This document shows, one piece after another, positions 51,015 to 60,277 of a stretch of 64,000 bases of DNA (within the stretch, counting starts at the first letter, position 1; the number at the start of each line of letters is the position of its first letter). The notes beneath the pieces were generated by a model. It was not told the DNA's origin, ran no database searches, and saw only the letters and a list, made by a program, of their open reading frames with translations. The position numbers were made by a program, and so were the translations under genes. The stretch is taken from positions 4,563,501-4,627,500 of the forward strand of contig NZ_CP142362.1 in assembly GCF_035918395.1 (NCBI RefSeq), read 5' to 3'. Source of the stretch: Mycolicibacterium sp. ND9-15 (lineage in GTDB: Bacteria; Actinomycetota; Actinomycetes; Mycobacteriales; Mycobacteriaceae).

Positions 51015-52099
51015 AGGTCATCGTCGAGGCGGACGGCGGTTCGCGCGGCAACCCCGGCCCGGCGGGTTACGGATCGGTGGTGTGGTCGGCGGACCACGGC
51101 ACCGTGCTTGCCGAAAGCAAGGAAGCGATCGGCCGTTCCACCAACAACGTCGCCGAGTACCGCGGCCTGATCGCCGGGTTAAAGGAGGCGGCGAGCCTGG
51201 GCGCGAACGAGGTCGACGTGCGCATGGACTCCAAGCTCGTGGTGGAGCAGATGTCCGACCGGTGGAAGGTCAAGCATCCGGACATCGCCCCGCTGCACCG
51301 ACAGGCGACGGCGCTCGCCGCGCGCTTCGCGCACATCACGTACCGATGGATTCCCCGCGCGGAGAACAGCCACGCCGACCGGTTGGCCAACGAGGCCATG
51401 GACGCCGCCGCCCAAATGCCCCCGGACACAGGACAACCCAAACCGCATCAGGCGTCGAACCCGTCCGCCTGGACTGGCGCACGAGGCGCACCGACGCGGC
51501 TTCTGTTGCTGCGGCACGGCCAGACGGAGTTGTCCGTCGATCGCCGGTACTCGGGCCGCGGCAACCCGGCGCTGACTGACCTCGGGCGCCGGCAGGCCGA
51601 AGCGGCCGCGCAGTACCTGGGACGGCGAGGAGGCGTCGCCGCCGTGGTCACGTCACCGCTGCAGCGCGCGTACGACACCGCGGCGGCGGCGGCCAAGGTG
51701 CTCGCTTTGGACGTCACCGTCGACGACGACCTGATCGAGACCGACTTCGGGGCGTGGGAGGGACTGACGTTCACCGAAGCCGCGGAACGGGATCCGGACT
51801 TGCACCGGCGCTGGCTGCGCGACACCTCGACGGCGCCGCCGCAGGGAGAAAGCTTCGACGCCGCCGCCGAACGTGTCCGTCGGGCCAAGGCGCGAATCAT
51901 CGCCGAGCATGCCGGCGAGACCGTGCTGGTGGTCTCGCACGTTACACCCATCAAGACGCTGCTGCGGGCGGCGCTCGACGGCGGCCCGAGCATCCTCTAC
52001 CGGCTGCACCTCGACCTGGCGTCGCTGTCGATCGCCGAGTTCTATCCCGATGGCGCGGCATCGGTGCGACTGGTCAACCAGACGGCCTACCTGGACTGA
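51011..52099 (+). CDS. Bifunctional RNase H / histidine phosphatase (Rv2228c type)
   Basis: 362 residues from GTG 51011. N-terminal RNase HI (1-135): DGGSRGNPGPAGYG (Asp), NNVAEYRGLIAGL (Glu), VRMDSKLVVEQMS (Asp), ENSHADRLANEAM (Asp). C-terminal phosphoglycerate-mutase-like domain (about 160-362): LLLLRHGQTE (catalytic His), ETDFGAWEGLTF, LVVSHVTPIKTLL. In M. tuberculosis Rv2228c removes RNA from hybrids and also has alpha-ribazole phosphatase activity, linking it to B12 synthesis. Last gene of the operon. Confidence 0.92.
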   Translation: MKVIVEADGGSRGNPGPAGYGSVVWSADHGTVLAESKEAIGRSTNNVAEYRGLIAGLKEAASLGANEVDVRMDSKLVVEQMSDRWKVKHPDIAPLHRQATALAARFAHITYRWIPRAENSHADRLANEAMDAAAQMPPDTGQPKPHQASNPSAWTGARGAPTRLLLLRHGQTELSVDRRYSGRGNPALTDLGRRQAEAAAQYLGRRGGVAAVVTSPLQRAYDTAAAAAKVLALDVTVDDDLIETDFGAWEGLTFTEAAERDPDLHRRWLRDTSTAPPQGESFDAAAERVRRAKARIIAEHAGETVLVVSHVTPIKTLLRAALDGGPSILYRLHLDLASLSIAEFYPDGAASVRLVNQTAYLD

Positions 52100-52668
52100 T
52101 CGTGCAGGTGGAGCCGCTCACCGTGGGGCCCGAAGATCGTGATCGCCTCGACAGGCCCCTCGACCACACCGAACCAGTGCGGTGTCCACGTCGAGAACTC
52201 CACTACCTCACCGGCTTTGACGGTGAAGTCGCGCTCGCCCAGGATCAAGCGCAGTCGGCCGGACAGCACGTAAATCCAGTCCTGCCCCTCGTGCACCGGG
52301 AGTTCGGCGGGCGGGGTGCGGCGGCGGGCGCTGATCCTGATCTTGAATGCCTGCAGACCGCCCGCGGCCTGGCGGTTCAGTGCCCAGTATGTGATTCCGT
52401 GTGCCGTGTGGGATCCGCTGCGTACCCGAGGATCCTCGATCGCCGGCGTCCGCAGCAGTTCGTCGGTGCTCACCGACAGCGCGGCGGCCAACCTCGGCAG
52501 GTGGTCCAGGGCGAGGCGGCGCTTGCCGGATTCGAGTCGGCTCAGCGTGGACACATCGATGTTGGACCGCCCCGCGACGTCTTCGAGGGTCAGGCCCCGC
52601 TGCATGCGCAGGTCGCGCAGCCTGCGTCGTACCCGCGCGTCCACGCTATCCTCTGCCTTTGCCTCCAT
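52087..52668 (-). CDS. XRE-cupin transcriptional regulator
   Basis: 193 residues from ATG 52668; ATG 52686 adds six. HTH (about 15-70): LRDLRMQRGLTLEDVAGRSN, IDVSTLSRLESGKRRLALDH. Cupin (about 110-190): FKIRISARRRTPPAELPVHE, IYVLSGRLRLILGERDFTV, KAGEVVEFSTWTPHWFG. Small molecule sensed unknown. Its 3' end overlaps the RNase H gene by 13 bases. Diverges from a methyltransferase gene across a palindromic operator. Confidence 0.87.
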   Translation of the reverse strand: MEAKAEDSVDARVRRRLRDLRMQRGLTLEDVAGRSNIDVSTLSRLESGKRRLALDHLPRLAAALSVSTDELLRTPAIEDPRVRSGSHTAHGITYWALNRQAAGGLQAFKIRISARRRTPPAELPVHEGQDWIYVLSGRLRLILGERDFTVKAGEVVEFSTWTPHWFGVVEGPVEAITIFGPHGERLHLHDQSR

Positions 52669-52686
52669 GGCAAGAAAGATTGCCAT
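52667..52686. promoter_or_regulatory. Palindromic operator atggcaa-N6-ttgccat
   Basis: A perfect 7-bp inverted repeat with a 6-bp spacer (gaaaga). It lies over the two candidate starts of the XRE-cupin gene and 30 bp before the methyltransferase start. XRE-cupin proteins usually bind such sites in the shared promoter. Confidence 0.65.
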
Positions 52687-52715
52687 TTTGCGGGCTATGG
52701 CTGCAAGGTGGACGC

Positions 52716-53333
52716 ATGAACGCCAAACAACATTGGGAAGAGCGCTACAGCGAACAGAACCGGATCTGGAGCGGACGGGTGAACGTTCGGCTCGTCGAGG
52801 TCGCGTCGGCCCTGGACCCGGGCGTCGCACTGGATCTCGGCAGCGGAGAGGGCGGCGACGCAATGTGGCTCGCGGAACGGGGATGGCGGGTGGTCGCCGT
52901 CGACATCTCCGACACTGCCTTGCGACGTGCCGCCGAGGATGCTGCGGCGCGAGGAGTGGGTGACCGCATCGACTTTCAGCAGCACGACCTGTCGGAGAGC
53001 TTCCCCGAGGGGGAATTCGATCTGGTGAATGTGCAGTTCCTGCATTCGACTCTTCCACTCGATCGGACGGCGATCCTCAGCGCGGCCGCACGCGCTGTGC
53101 GCTCGGGCGGGCTTCTGCTGATCGTCGATCACAGCGGGCCGCCGCCGTGGGCATCAAAACTCGATGGACACCATCACACGTTCGCCCCGCCCGACGAGGT
53201 CGTTGCGGCGCTGAATCTGCCTGAGGCCGAATGGGAGCCGGCTGAGATCGACGCCCGGACACGCGAGGTGAGGACGCCGGAAGGCGAGCCGGCGGCGTGG
53301 GTCGACAACGTTATCATTCTGCGGAGGCGCTAG
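52716..53333 (+). CDS. Class I SAM methyltransferase
   Basis: 205 residues from ATG 52716; longer frames overlap the divergent regulator. N-terminal HWEERYSEQNRIWSGRVNVR, SAM motif LDLGSGEGGDAMWLAERGW, motif II FDLVNVQFLHSTL, VRSGGLLLIVDHSG. Resembles Tellurite-resistance TehB-type and related small-molecule methyltransferases. Probably controlled by the XRE-cupin regulator. Confidence 0.85.
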   Translation: MNAKQHWEERYSEQNRIWSGRVNVRLVEVASALDPGVALDLGSGEGGDAMWLAERGWRVVAVDISDTALRRAAEDAAARGVGDRIDFQQHDLSESFPEGEFDLVNVQFLHSTLPLDRTAILSAAARAVRSGGLLLIVDHSGPPPWASKLDGHHHTFAPPDEVVAALNLPEAEWEPAEIDARTREVRTPEGEPAAWVDNVIILRRR

Positions 53334-53336
53334 CCG

Positions 53337-53506
53337 TCACGCTGCATCGTGAAGAATGAACATCTCGTCCGTGCAATAGAGATTCCTGATCGCGGCGGCC
53401 TCGAGCTTGGCGACCGATCGGGGAGCAGGGCGCCGCCGGTCGCGTCGAGTTCGGTGGCGATCGCGTCCCAATCGCCGGAGCCCACGCGGCCGTGCGATTT
53501 CGTCAT
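53337..53506 (-). pseudogene. Remnant of a 2OG-Fe(II) oxygenase-family gene
   Basis: From ATG 53506 the frame reads MTKSHGRVGSGDWDAIATEL and DATGGALLP, the N-terminus of a mycobacterial 2OG-Fe(II) oxygenase. Near 53430 the homology shifts frame to AAIRNLYCTDEMFILHD, then ends. The catalytic part is absent. Confidence 0.65.
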
Positions 53507-53648
53507 GGGCATCTGGAACTGCAAACCCGGTAGTCGCCCCCGAGTGACGTGTCGTGAGTTATCCCCAATGTGGGATTGATCCACAGGGTGGGTTTTGGGT
53601 TGGTGGTGCGGTCGGGTTTGGTCTCCGGTGTGGCGTAGGTTCGCTTGT

Positions 53649-55208
53649 ATGTTCGAAGGTTTGGTGGAGCGGGCGTGCCGTACGCCGCGGGGTGCGGCGG
53701 GGGTGGGGGCGTGGGCGCGGGTGGAAAACGCCGCCTGTGCGCGCCGGCTGGCCGCGGCCGCCGATGTGCTCGAACGGTTGATCGCCGAGGCCGGGGCGGT
53801 CGATCGTGAGCAGTGGTGCATCGACAACTGGTCGATGGCTGCCGCTGAGGTCGCCGCCGCCCAGAACGTGTCGTTGGGGGTGGCCTCGCATCACCTGTCG
53901 ATCGCCTACGACCTGCGCCACCGCCTACCGCGGGTGGCGCAGGTATTCGCCGCCGGCGCGATCTGCTATCGCATGGTCAGCGTGGTGATCAACCGGACCC
54001 GGCTGGTGCGCGACGCCGAAGCGATCGCCAAACTCGACTCCGAGTTGGCCGCCCAACTCAGCGGATGGGCGACGTTGTCGGTGGTCAAACTGCGCACTGC
54101 GATCGACAACTGGGTGCAGCGCTATGACCCGGCCGCGGTGCGCCACACCGAATACGCCGCGCGGGGGCGCTGTGTGGATGTGCACGATCCGGCCGACGGG
54201 TCGGGCACCGCCTCAGTGCAGGGCTGGTTGTTCAGCAGCGATGCCGCGGCCCTGGATGCGCGCCTGGAGGCGATGGCTGCTGCGGTGTGCGAGCACGATC
54301 CGCGCACCGTCGAGCAGCGCCGCGCTGATGCGCTTGGTGCGCTCGGTCACGGTGCTGAGCGGCTGCAGTGCGCGTGTGCACGCCCAGGCTGTGACGCCGC
54401 CGCGGGCACCTCCAATGCGGTGGTTATCCACGTGGTGGCCGGCGAGGAGTCGCTCAGCGATGACGCTGCAGCGCAGTTGGATGGTGAGGAACCGCGCACC
54501 GAGGATCCGCCGGCCGGGCCGGCGCCCAGCGACCCGGCCTACCTGCTGGGCAAAGGAATGCTGCCCGCGCCGCTGTTGGCGGCCAAGCTGGCCGGCACCG
54601 CCACGATTCGACCGGTGGTCCATCCCGGCGATGCCCCGCCCGAGGCCCGCTATATCCCCTCGGCGGTGTTGGCGTGGTTCGTTCGGTGCCGGGATCTGAC
54701 GTGTCGGTTTCCCGGCTGCGCTGAGCCCGCCCACCACTGTGATATCGACCATACGATCGCCTACCCGCAGGGGCCGACGCAGGCGTCGAACCTCAAATGT
54801 CTGTGTCGAAAACATCACCTGCTCAAGACTTTTGGTGGGTGGCGCGATGTGCAGCACCCCGACGGCACCGTGGAGTGGACCTCGCGGCACGGACAGAAAT
54901 ACACCACCGATCCCGGCGCGAAATTCTTGTTCCCGACCCTGTGCCGGCCCACCGCACCCGTGCAGCGTCGGTCAACGGAGGACACCGCGGTCACCGACGA
55001 TGCTCGCGCGCTGATGATGCCGCGACGCAAACACACCCGCGCCGAAAACCGCGCCCGAGCCATCGACGCCGAACGCCGCCACAACGAGACCGACATCGCC
55101 GAACGCCGCGACAACGAGCCCCACGTCGCCGAACGCCGCGACAACGAGTCCCACGTCGCCGAACGCCGCCACGACGACCCCTACGCCGCCGACCCCCCAC
55201 CCTTCTAA
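53649..55208 (+). CDS. 13E12-type (DUF222) HNH endonuclease
   Basis: 519 residues from ATG 53649; extension upstream shows nothing. DUF222 region (about 15-330) with AAAEVAAAQNVSLGVASHHL and VSVVINRTRLVRDAEAIAKL. HNH motif in the C-terminal part: CRFPGCAEPAHHCDIDHTIA, ASNLKCLCRKHHLLKTFGGW, HHHH metal layout. The tail has four 10-residue repeats of type AERRDNEPHV. REP13E12 family, repeated in mycobacterial genomes and used as phage integration sites. Full length, probably active. Confidence 0.87.
   Translation: MFEGLVERACRTPRGAAGVGAWARVENAACARRLAAAADVLERLIAEAGAVDREQWCIDNWSMAAAEVAAAQNVSLGVASHHLSIAYDLRHRLPRVAQVFAAGAICYRMVSVVINRTRLVRDAEAIAKLDSELAAQLSGWATLSVVKLRTAIDNWVQRYDPAAVRHTEYAARGRCVDVHDPADGSGTASVQGWLFSSDAAALDARLEAMAAAVCEHDPRTVEQRRADALGALGHGAERLQCACARPGCDAAAGTSNAVVIHVVAGEESLSDDAAAQLDGEEPRTEDPPAGPAPSDPAYLLGKGMLPAPLLAAKLAGTATIRPVVHPGDAPPEARYIPSAVLAWFVRCRDLTCRFPGCAEPAHHCDIDHTIAYPQGPTQASNLKCLCRKHHLLKTFGGWRDVQHPDGTVEWTSRHGQKYTTDPGAKFLFPTLCRPTAPVQRRSTEDTAVTDDARALMMPRRKHTRAENRARAIDAERRHNETDIAERRDNEPHVAERRDNESHVAERRHDDPYAADPPPF
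55071..55190 (+). repeat. Four tandem 30-bp coding repeats
   Basis: Units start with gaacgccgcc or gaacgccgcg at 55071, 55101, 55131 and 55161, encoding AERRHNETDI, AERRDNEPHV, AERRDNESHV and AERRHDDPYA approximately. Copy number could vary among strains. Confidence 0.85.
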
Positions 55209-55214
55209 CGTCGA

Positions 55215-55712
55215 TTAGTTGCGCGCCGGCACCCACGGCCTCAGCCGGGGTATCCAAGCGCGCACGTTCTCGCGGTACACCTCGTACTGTCGCCCATAGG
55301 TGCGAACGAGGGTGGGTTCCTCGTAGAAGTGGACGAACGTCGCCGTGATCGCCCAGCCGATCGCGGCGTAGACGACCAGCCACAGGTTGCCGAAAAGCAC
55401 TGCCTGGCCGAGGATCGCCATGATCAGGCCGACATACATCGGGTTGCGGACGAACCGGTTGAAGCCGGTCACGACCAGTCGTTGGGTCGGCGCGACGGGC
55501 ATGGGGGTGCCGCCGGCCTTCACGAATTCCACGAATGCGTGGATGGGCGCGATCAGACCGAGCACGATCAGGATCCCGCCCACTGTCACGCGCCACGCCG
55601 GTGCATCGGCAAGATCCCAGTGCGTGATCAACCACGGGCCGAGCCCGACGACGGTGCCGGGCGCGACCATGAAGAAGGCCGCCGAAGCGAGCGCAGCGGT
55701 GGTGATCCGCAT
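55215..55712 (-). CDS. ICMT/NnrU-type membrane methyltransferase
   Basis: 165 residues, four or five hydrophobic segments. Methyltransferase signature VVTGFNRFVRNPMYVGLIMA and VHFYEEPTLVRTYGRQYEVY, the isoprenylcysteine carboxyl methyltransferase layout. Substrate unknown; distinct from the dead copy in the island. Confidence 0.83.
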   Translation of the reverse strand: MRITTAALASAAFFMVAPGTVVGLGPWLITHWDLADAPAWRVTVGGILIVLGLIAPIHAFVEFVKAGGTPMPVAPTQRLVVTGFNRFVRNPMYVGLIMAILGQAVLFGNLWLVVYAAIGWAITATFVHFYEEPTLVRTYGRQYEVYRENVRAWIPRLRPWVPARN

Positions 55713-55717
55713 GCGTT

Positions 55718-55984
55718 CTACCCCGCCACTGCCGAGATGTCCGCGAGCTGGGTCAGCCGCACGCTGTCGCCGGACGGGTCGCGGAACCCGCAGTCGACGC
55801 CGTACGGCACCTCGTGCGGCTCCTCGGTGAACTCGACACCGCGCGAACGCATTTCCTCAAACGACGCCCGGCAGTCCTCGGTGGTCAGAAACACCGTGCC
55901 CGCAAACCCCTTGGCGGTCAGATCCAACACCTGCTTGCGGGTCGGCTCGCCCATGACCGGTTGACCCGGTACGGCCATCAACAC
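55718..55984 (-). pseudogene. C-terminal piece of a VOC/glyoxalase-family gene
   Basis: 88 residues from GTG 55984: VLDLTAKGFAGTVFLTTEDC, GVEFTEEPHEVPYGVDCGFR, DPSGDSVRLTQL. This is the second half of a VOC-fold (bleomycin resistance/glyoxalase) protein. Its first half is missing where the AraC gene ends, so a deletion probably joined the two genes. Confidence 0.7.
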
Positions 55985-56457
55985 GATCGACCCATCATCC
56001 TGGCCGGGCGGGCCGTCTCGTCCGTCTTCTCCCCGTGTGCTGTCTTGCGCACCCTACTGTCGGCGGGAGGCCGGGTGTCGCGCTTGAGGATGCAGGTGGG
56101 TATCCGGGCGTGGATCGCCGCGGGCGGCAGGCTGGCGCGGTATGCGGCCGGGGGCAGTCCGTAGACGCGGGCGAAGCTGGTGGTGAACGACCCCACGCTC
56201 TGCAATCCGACCATCACGCAGATATCGGCGACCGAGCGGTCTGTGTAGCGCAACAGCGCTGCGGCGCGTTCCAATCGGCGGGTCTGCAGATAAGCGCGGG
56301 GCGATTCGCCGAATGTCCGGGTGAACATCCTGCTGAAATGGGCGCGCGACAGCCCGGCCGCCGCGGCGAGGTCATCGACGGTGATCGCCTCGGCGTACCG
56401 GGCGTCGACCAGATCCTTGGCGCGCAGCAGATAGCGGGCCGCGGGCACCTGCGCCAT
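55978..56457 (-). CDS. AraC-family regulator
   Basis: 159 residues from ATG 56457. Two HTHs in order: ITVDDLAAAAGLSRAHFSRM, FTRTFGESPRAYLQTRRLER; RSVADICVMVGLQSVGSFTT, SFARVYGLPPAAYRASLP. Only the DNA-binding part with a short N-terminus; common in mycobacteria. The C-terminus after RIPTCILK runs on to overlap the VOC piece by seven bases and probably lost its own stop. It diverges from rnpB. Confidence 0.82.
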   Translation of the reverse strand: MAQVPAARYLLRAKDLVDARYAEAITVDDLAAAAGLSRAHFSRMFTRTFGESPRAYLQTRRLERAAALLRYTDRSVADICVMVGLQSVGSFTTSFARVYGLPPAAYRASLPPAAIHARIPTCILKRDTRPPADSRVRKTAHGEKTDETARPARMMGRSC

Positions 56458-56514
56458 GGCCCAAGTATGTCGAACTCGCGGAACAGCGGCGACAGGCAGT
56501 ACGTTGAATCCGCG

Positions 56515-56933
<419 letters not shown>

Positions 56934-56951
56934 CCCCCTGCCGGGCCCGGG

Positions 56952-58445
56952 TCACCGGGCCTTGCGCACCGCCTTGGCGAGCTTGGCGAGCGCGTCGTCC
57001 AACTGCTCGCGTGAACGTTGGGCGAGTTCCTCCTCCAGCCGGTAGAGCAGCCCGTAGGTGAACGTGTCTTCACCGGCCGCATGCGCGGCCTCGGCCTGTT
57101 GACCGAGGTGAGACCGGCTCACCACGCTGTCCTGATGATCACCGAGCAGCGATTGAATGGTCTTCGCCCGATCCGACACCTTGGCGGCGCCCGTCGCCGC
57201 GGCGGTGTAGCGAAGACGCTTGGCGCCCTTGCGGATTCGGTGCAGCGCCTCGTCCTTATGGTCGTCGGCCTCGGCTTCGGCAGCGGCCTTGGCCGCTTTG
57301 CGGACCCGCTTGTAGGCCGCGTCGATGGTCGCCTGCCCACGCTCCTCCTCGCCCGGCGGCGCCGCCGGTTCGGCGGCGACCAGGTCTTCGAGCGCGTCGA
57401 GCAGCCGGAAGTAGCGCTGCGAACGCATGGCGATCAACGACCGCCGCAGCCCGGCCTGGTAGCGCCGCTTGGCGCCGTCGACCAGCCGCTCGCGCACCGG
57501 GCCGCGGACCAGCTCGTCGGGCAGCCCGTCCAGTGCCTGCTCGTAGCGTTCGGCCAGCACTTCGGCATCCCGCGCGACGCCCAGGATCGCGGCGAGCTGC
57601 CGAAGTTCGTCGAGAATCCAGGCGTCATCGGAGATGCCGAACGCGTCCCGCGACGACTGCAGCAGGCTGCGGAGCTTGCGGGTCGTCACCCGCATCTGGT
57701 GCACCGAGTCCCACACGTCGGCCCGTACCGCACGGTCCCACTCGATCAGCAGTTCGACCTGTTCGGCCACCGCCCGATGCAGCGGGTCGGCCGGTTGTCG
57801 CACCACCGACGGCTCCGAAGACTCCGCCAACACGCGCGCCAGTTTCGAACCGCTGGCCGCCGGCACCGCTCCCGCGTCGATCAGCCGGTTGGACAACCGG
57901 TCGAGCAGGTCGCGGTCGGCGGTTTCGGCCAACTCGGGGGCCAGCTCGAGTTCCCACTCGCGCCATTCCTGCTCCGGGCCGCCGGGCTCGGCCGAAGCGG
58001 TCACCTGGTCATCGCAGAACTCGGCCAGTGACGCCCCGTCGGACCCGTAGAGCACGTTCACGGTGCGTCGGGTGGAGATTCGCGCGACCGGTCGCAGCGG
58101 TCGATCGCGCGCGATCGCCAGCACGGTGTCACGCAGTGTTTCCGGCACCTCGTCGGCCTCGCCGAGTGGCTCCCTGACCTCCGTGCGGGCGTCGGGGCCG
58201 GCGGGCAGCTTGAGGTGCCATCCTTCGTCCGGGCCGCCGGTGCGGCGGCGCAGTGTGATCCGGCGCGCGGCGAGATCGTGGTCAGGGGTGTCGAAGTAAA
58301 CCGCCTCCAGGCGTTGCGCTGGTGACCGTTCGACGCGGACCACCGATGACAACCCGTCGAATGACGGCGACACTGTTGAATCATCGACGTCGAACTTGCG
58401 CTCGACCTCCAGATGCCGCGACGACTTGTCATTCGATCTACCCAT
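56952..58445 (-). CDS. CYTH-CHAD domain protein (Rv2226 type)
   Basis: 497 residues from ATG 58445. N-terminal CYTH (about 8-200): HLEVERKFDVDDSTVSPSFD (ExExK-like), LEAVYFDTPDHDLAARRITL, RRRTGGPDEGWHLKLPAG. C-terminal CHAD (about 215-495): DSVHQMRVTTRKLRSLLQSS, LHRIRKGAKRLRYTAAATGA. Such proteins bind polyphosphate or hydrolyse triphosphates. Convergent with rnpB by 18 bp. Confidence 0.9.
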   Translation of the reverse strand: MGRSNDKSSRHLEVERKFDVDDSTVSPSFDGLSSVVRVERSPAQRLEAVYFDTPDHDLAARRITLRRRTGGPDEGWHLKLPAGPDARTEVREPLGEADEVPETLRDTVLAIARDRPLRPVARISTRRTVNVLYGSDGASLAEFCDDQVTASAEPGGPEQEWREWELELAPELAETADRDLLDRLSNRLIDAGAVPAASGSKLARVLAESSEPSVVRQPADPLHRAVAEQVELLIEWDRAVRADVWDSVHQMRVTTRKLRSLLQSSRDAFGISDDAWILDELRQLAAILGVARDAEVLAERYEQALDGLPDELVRGPVRERLVDGAKRRYQAGLRRSLIAMRSQRYFRLLDALEDLVAAEPAAPPGEEERGQATIDAAYKRVRKAAKAAAEAEADDHKDEALHRIRKGAKRLRYTAAATGAAKVSDRAKTIQSLLGDHQDSVVSRSHLGQQAEAAHAAGEDTFTYGLLYRLEEELAQRSREQLDDALAKLAKAVRKAR

Positions 58446-58508
58446 GGTGGCACCAGCCTGCCATATGCTCGTCAATGCCTCGGAGTGTCAGGAAGCTAGG
58501 GTCCAGCT

Positions 58509-59288
58509 GTGACCGAATACGAAACGCTGACCTTCGAGCAGACCGGCGCCATCGCCCGCATCACGCTGAACCGGCCCGACGCGGCAAACGGCATGAACGG
58601 CACCATGACTCGTGAGCTGGCCACCGCCGCCAAGCGGTGCGACACCAACGCGACCAAGGTCGTCGTGCTCACCGGGTCGGGCCGGTTCTTCTGCGCGGGT
58701 GGCGATTTGAAGTCGTTCGCGTCCGCGCCGGACCGGGGTTCGCATATCAAGGGCGTCGCCGACGATCTTCATCGCGCGATATCGACCTTCGCGCGGATGA
58801 ACGCGGTGCTGATCACCGCCGTGAACGGGACCGCCGCGGGCGCGGGCTTCTCGATCGCGGTGACCGGCGATCTGGTGCTGGCCGCCGAGTCCGCGTCGTT
58901 CACGATGGCCTACACCCGGGTGGGGCTGAGCCCCGACGGCAGCGCGTCGTACTACCTGCCGCGACTGATCGGCATCACCAAGACCAAGGAGCTCATGCTC
59001 ACCAACCGCACCCTCTCGGCGCAGGAGGCATCGCAGTGGGGCCTGGTGACCGAGGTGGTACCCGACGCCGAGCTGGCCGACCGGGCCGCGAAGCTGGCCG
59101 ATCAGATGGCCGCGACAGCGGCGGGCTCCAACGGCGGTGTCAAGCAACTGCTGCTCGGGACGTTCGCCAACGGTCTCGAGGAGCAGATGGAGCTCGAGGG
59201 ACGGCTCATCGCCGCACGCGCGGTGTCCAGCGACGGCCATGAGGGCGTCGACGCCTTCCTGGCCAAGCGGAAGCCGAAATTCTCCTAG
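58509..59288 (+). CDS. Enoyl-CoA hydratase/isomerase family protein
   Basis: 259 residues from GTG. Crotonase fold: oxyanion hole FFCAGGDLKSF and NGTAAGAGFSIAVTGDL; MAYTRVGLSPDGSASYYLPR gives one acidic residue (Asp in SPDG) where active hydratases have Glu, so isomerase or other crotonase chemistry is likely. Start 63 bp from the divergent CYTH-CHAD gene. Convergent with panB, sharing four bases. Confidence 0.85.
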   Translation: MTEYETLTFEQTGAIARITLNRPDAANGMNGTMTRELATAAKRCDTNATKVVVLTGSGRFFCAGGDLKSFASAPDRGSHIKGVADDLHRAISTFARMNAVLITAVNGTAAGAGFSIAVTGDLVLAAESASFTMAYTRVGLSPDGSASYYLPRLIGITKTKELMLTNRTLSAQEASQWGLVTEVVPDAELADRAAKLADQMAATAAGSNGGVKQLLLGTFANGLEEQMELEGRLIAARAVSSDGHEGVDAFLAKRKPKFS

Positions 59289-60115
59289 AACGAGTGCTCG
59301 TCGGCGGGGAACAGCCCGCCGGCCACCTCGGAGGCGTATTGCTCTGCGGCGCGGCGTAATTCGCCGCCGACATCACCGAAGCGCTTCACGAACTTCGCGA
59401 TCTTGCCGTTGGTCAGGCCCGCCATGTCCTGCCATACCAACACTTGAGCGTCGCAGTTCGGGCCCGCGCCGATCCCGATGGTCGGAATGGTCAGCTTGCC
59501 GGTGATCTGGGTGGCCAGTTCGGCGGGCACCATCTCCATGACGACAGAGAACGCGCCTGCTTCCTGCACGGCGATGGCGTCGTGGACGGTTTGCTCGGCG
59601 GCGTCGCCGCGGCCCTGAACCCGGAAGCCGCCCAGCCCGTTGACGCTTTGGGGCGTGAACCCGATGTGCGCCATGACCGGGATGCCCGCCGCGCTCAACG
59701 TCGCGATCTGGTCGACCACACGCTCGCCGCCCTCGAGTTTGACCGCGTGCGCGCCGGTCTCCTTCAGAAACCGCGTGGCCGTAGTGAGCGCCTGCTCAGG
59801 GCCTGCCTCGTAGCTGCCGAACGGCAGATCGGCCACGACCAGCGCGTGCGGGGCGCCGCGCACCACGCCACGCACCAACGGGATCAGCTCATCGATGCTC
59901 ACGGGCACGGTGGTGTCGTAGCCGTAGACCACGTTGGCGGCCGAGTCACCGACCAGCAGGACCGGGATGCCGGCGTCGTCGAAGATGCGGGCGGTCGAGT
60001 AGTCGTAGGCGGTGAGCATGGCCCATTTGTGGCCTTCGGCTTTCCACTTCTGCAGATGCAGGGTGCGTATTTTCACGCGTGGCTCGGCAGCGCCGTAGAC
60101 GGTCTGCTCAGACAT
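59285..60115 (-). CDS. panB: Ketopantoate hydroxymethyltransferase PanB
   Basis: 276 residues from ATG 60115; a 1281-residue frame over the gene is an artefact. Motifs: MLTAYDYSTARIFDDAGIPV, LLVGDSAANVVYGYDTTVPV, VADLPFGSYEAGPEQAL, AVKLEGGERVVDQIATL, VMAHIGFTPQSVNGLGGFRV. First step of pantothenate synthesis: 2-ketoisovalerate to ketopantoate with methylene-THF. Rv2225 ortholog. Confidence 0.95.
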   Translation of the reverse strand: MSEQTVYGAAEPRVKIRTLHLQKWKAEGHKWAMLTAYDYSTARIFDDAGIPVLLVGDSAANVVYGYDTTVPVSIDELIPLVRGVVRGAPHALVVADLPFGSYEAGPEQALTTATRFLKETGAHAVKLEGGERVVDQIATLSAAGIPVMAHIGFTPQSVNGLGGFRVQGRGDAAEQTVHDAIAVQEAGAFSVVMEMVPAELATQITGKLTIPTIGIGAGPNCDAQVLVWQDMAGLTNGKIAKFVKRFGDVGGELRRAAEQYASEVAGGLFPADEHSF

Positions 60116-60277
60116 CGATGTCCCCCAATTTGGGTGGGTCGGGTCGAATCCTCGAGGCCGGATCGGGTCCCCGGGTTCGTCTGACGCCCCCAGTCTGCCA
60201 CTTTGTGCCGGAGATGTTGAAAGCGGTGTTGAGTGGATTTCCTCACACCTGCGCTCGCCGGGCATAACATCGGCGAC

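Noticed and set aside
55071..55190. CRISPR-like array
   Set aside because: Units are contiguous 30-bp coding repeats with no spacers and lie within a gene.
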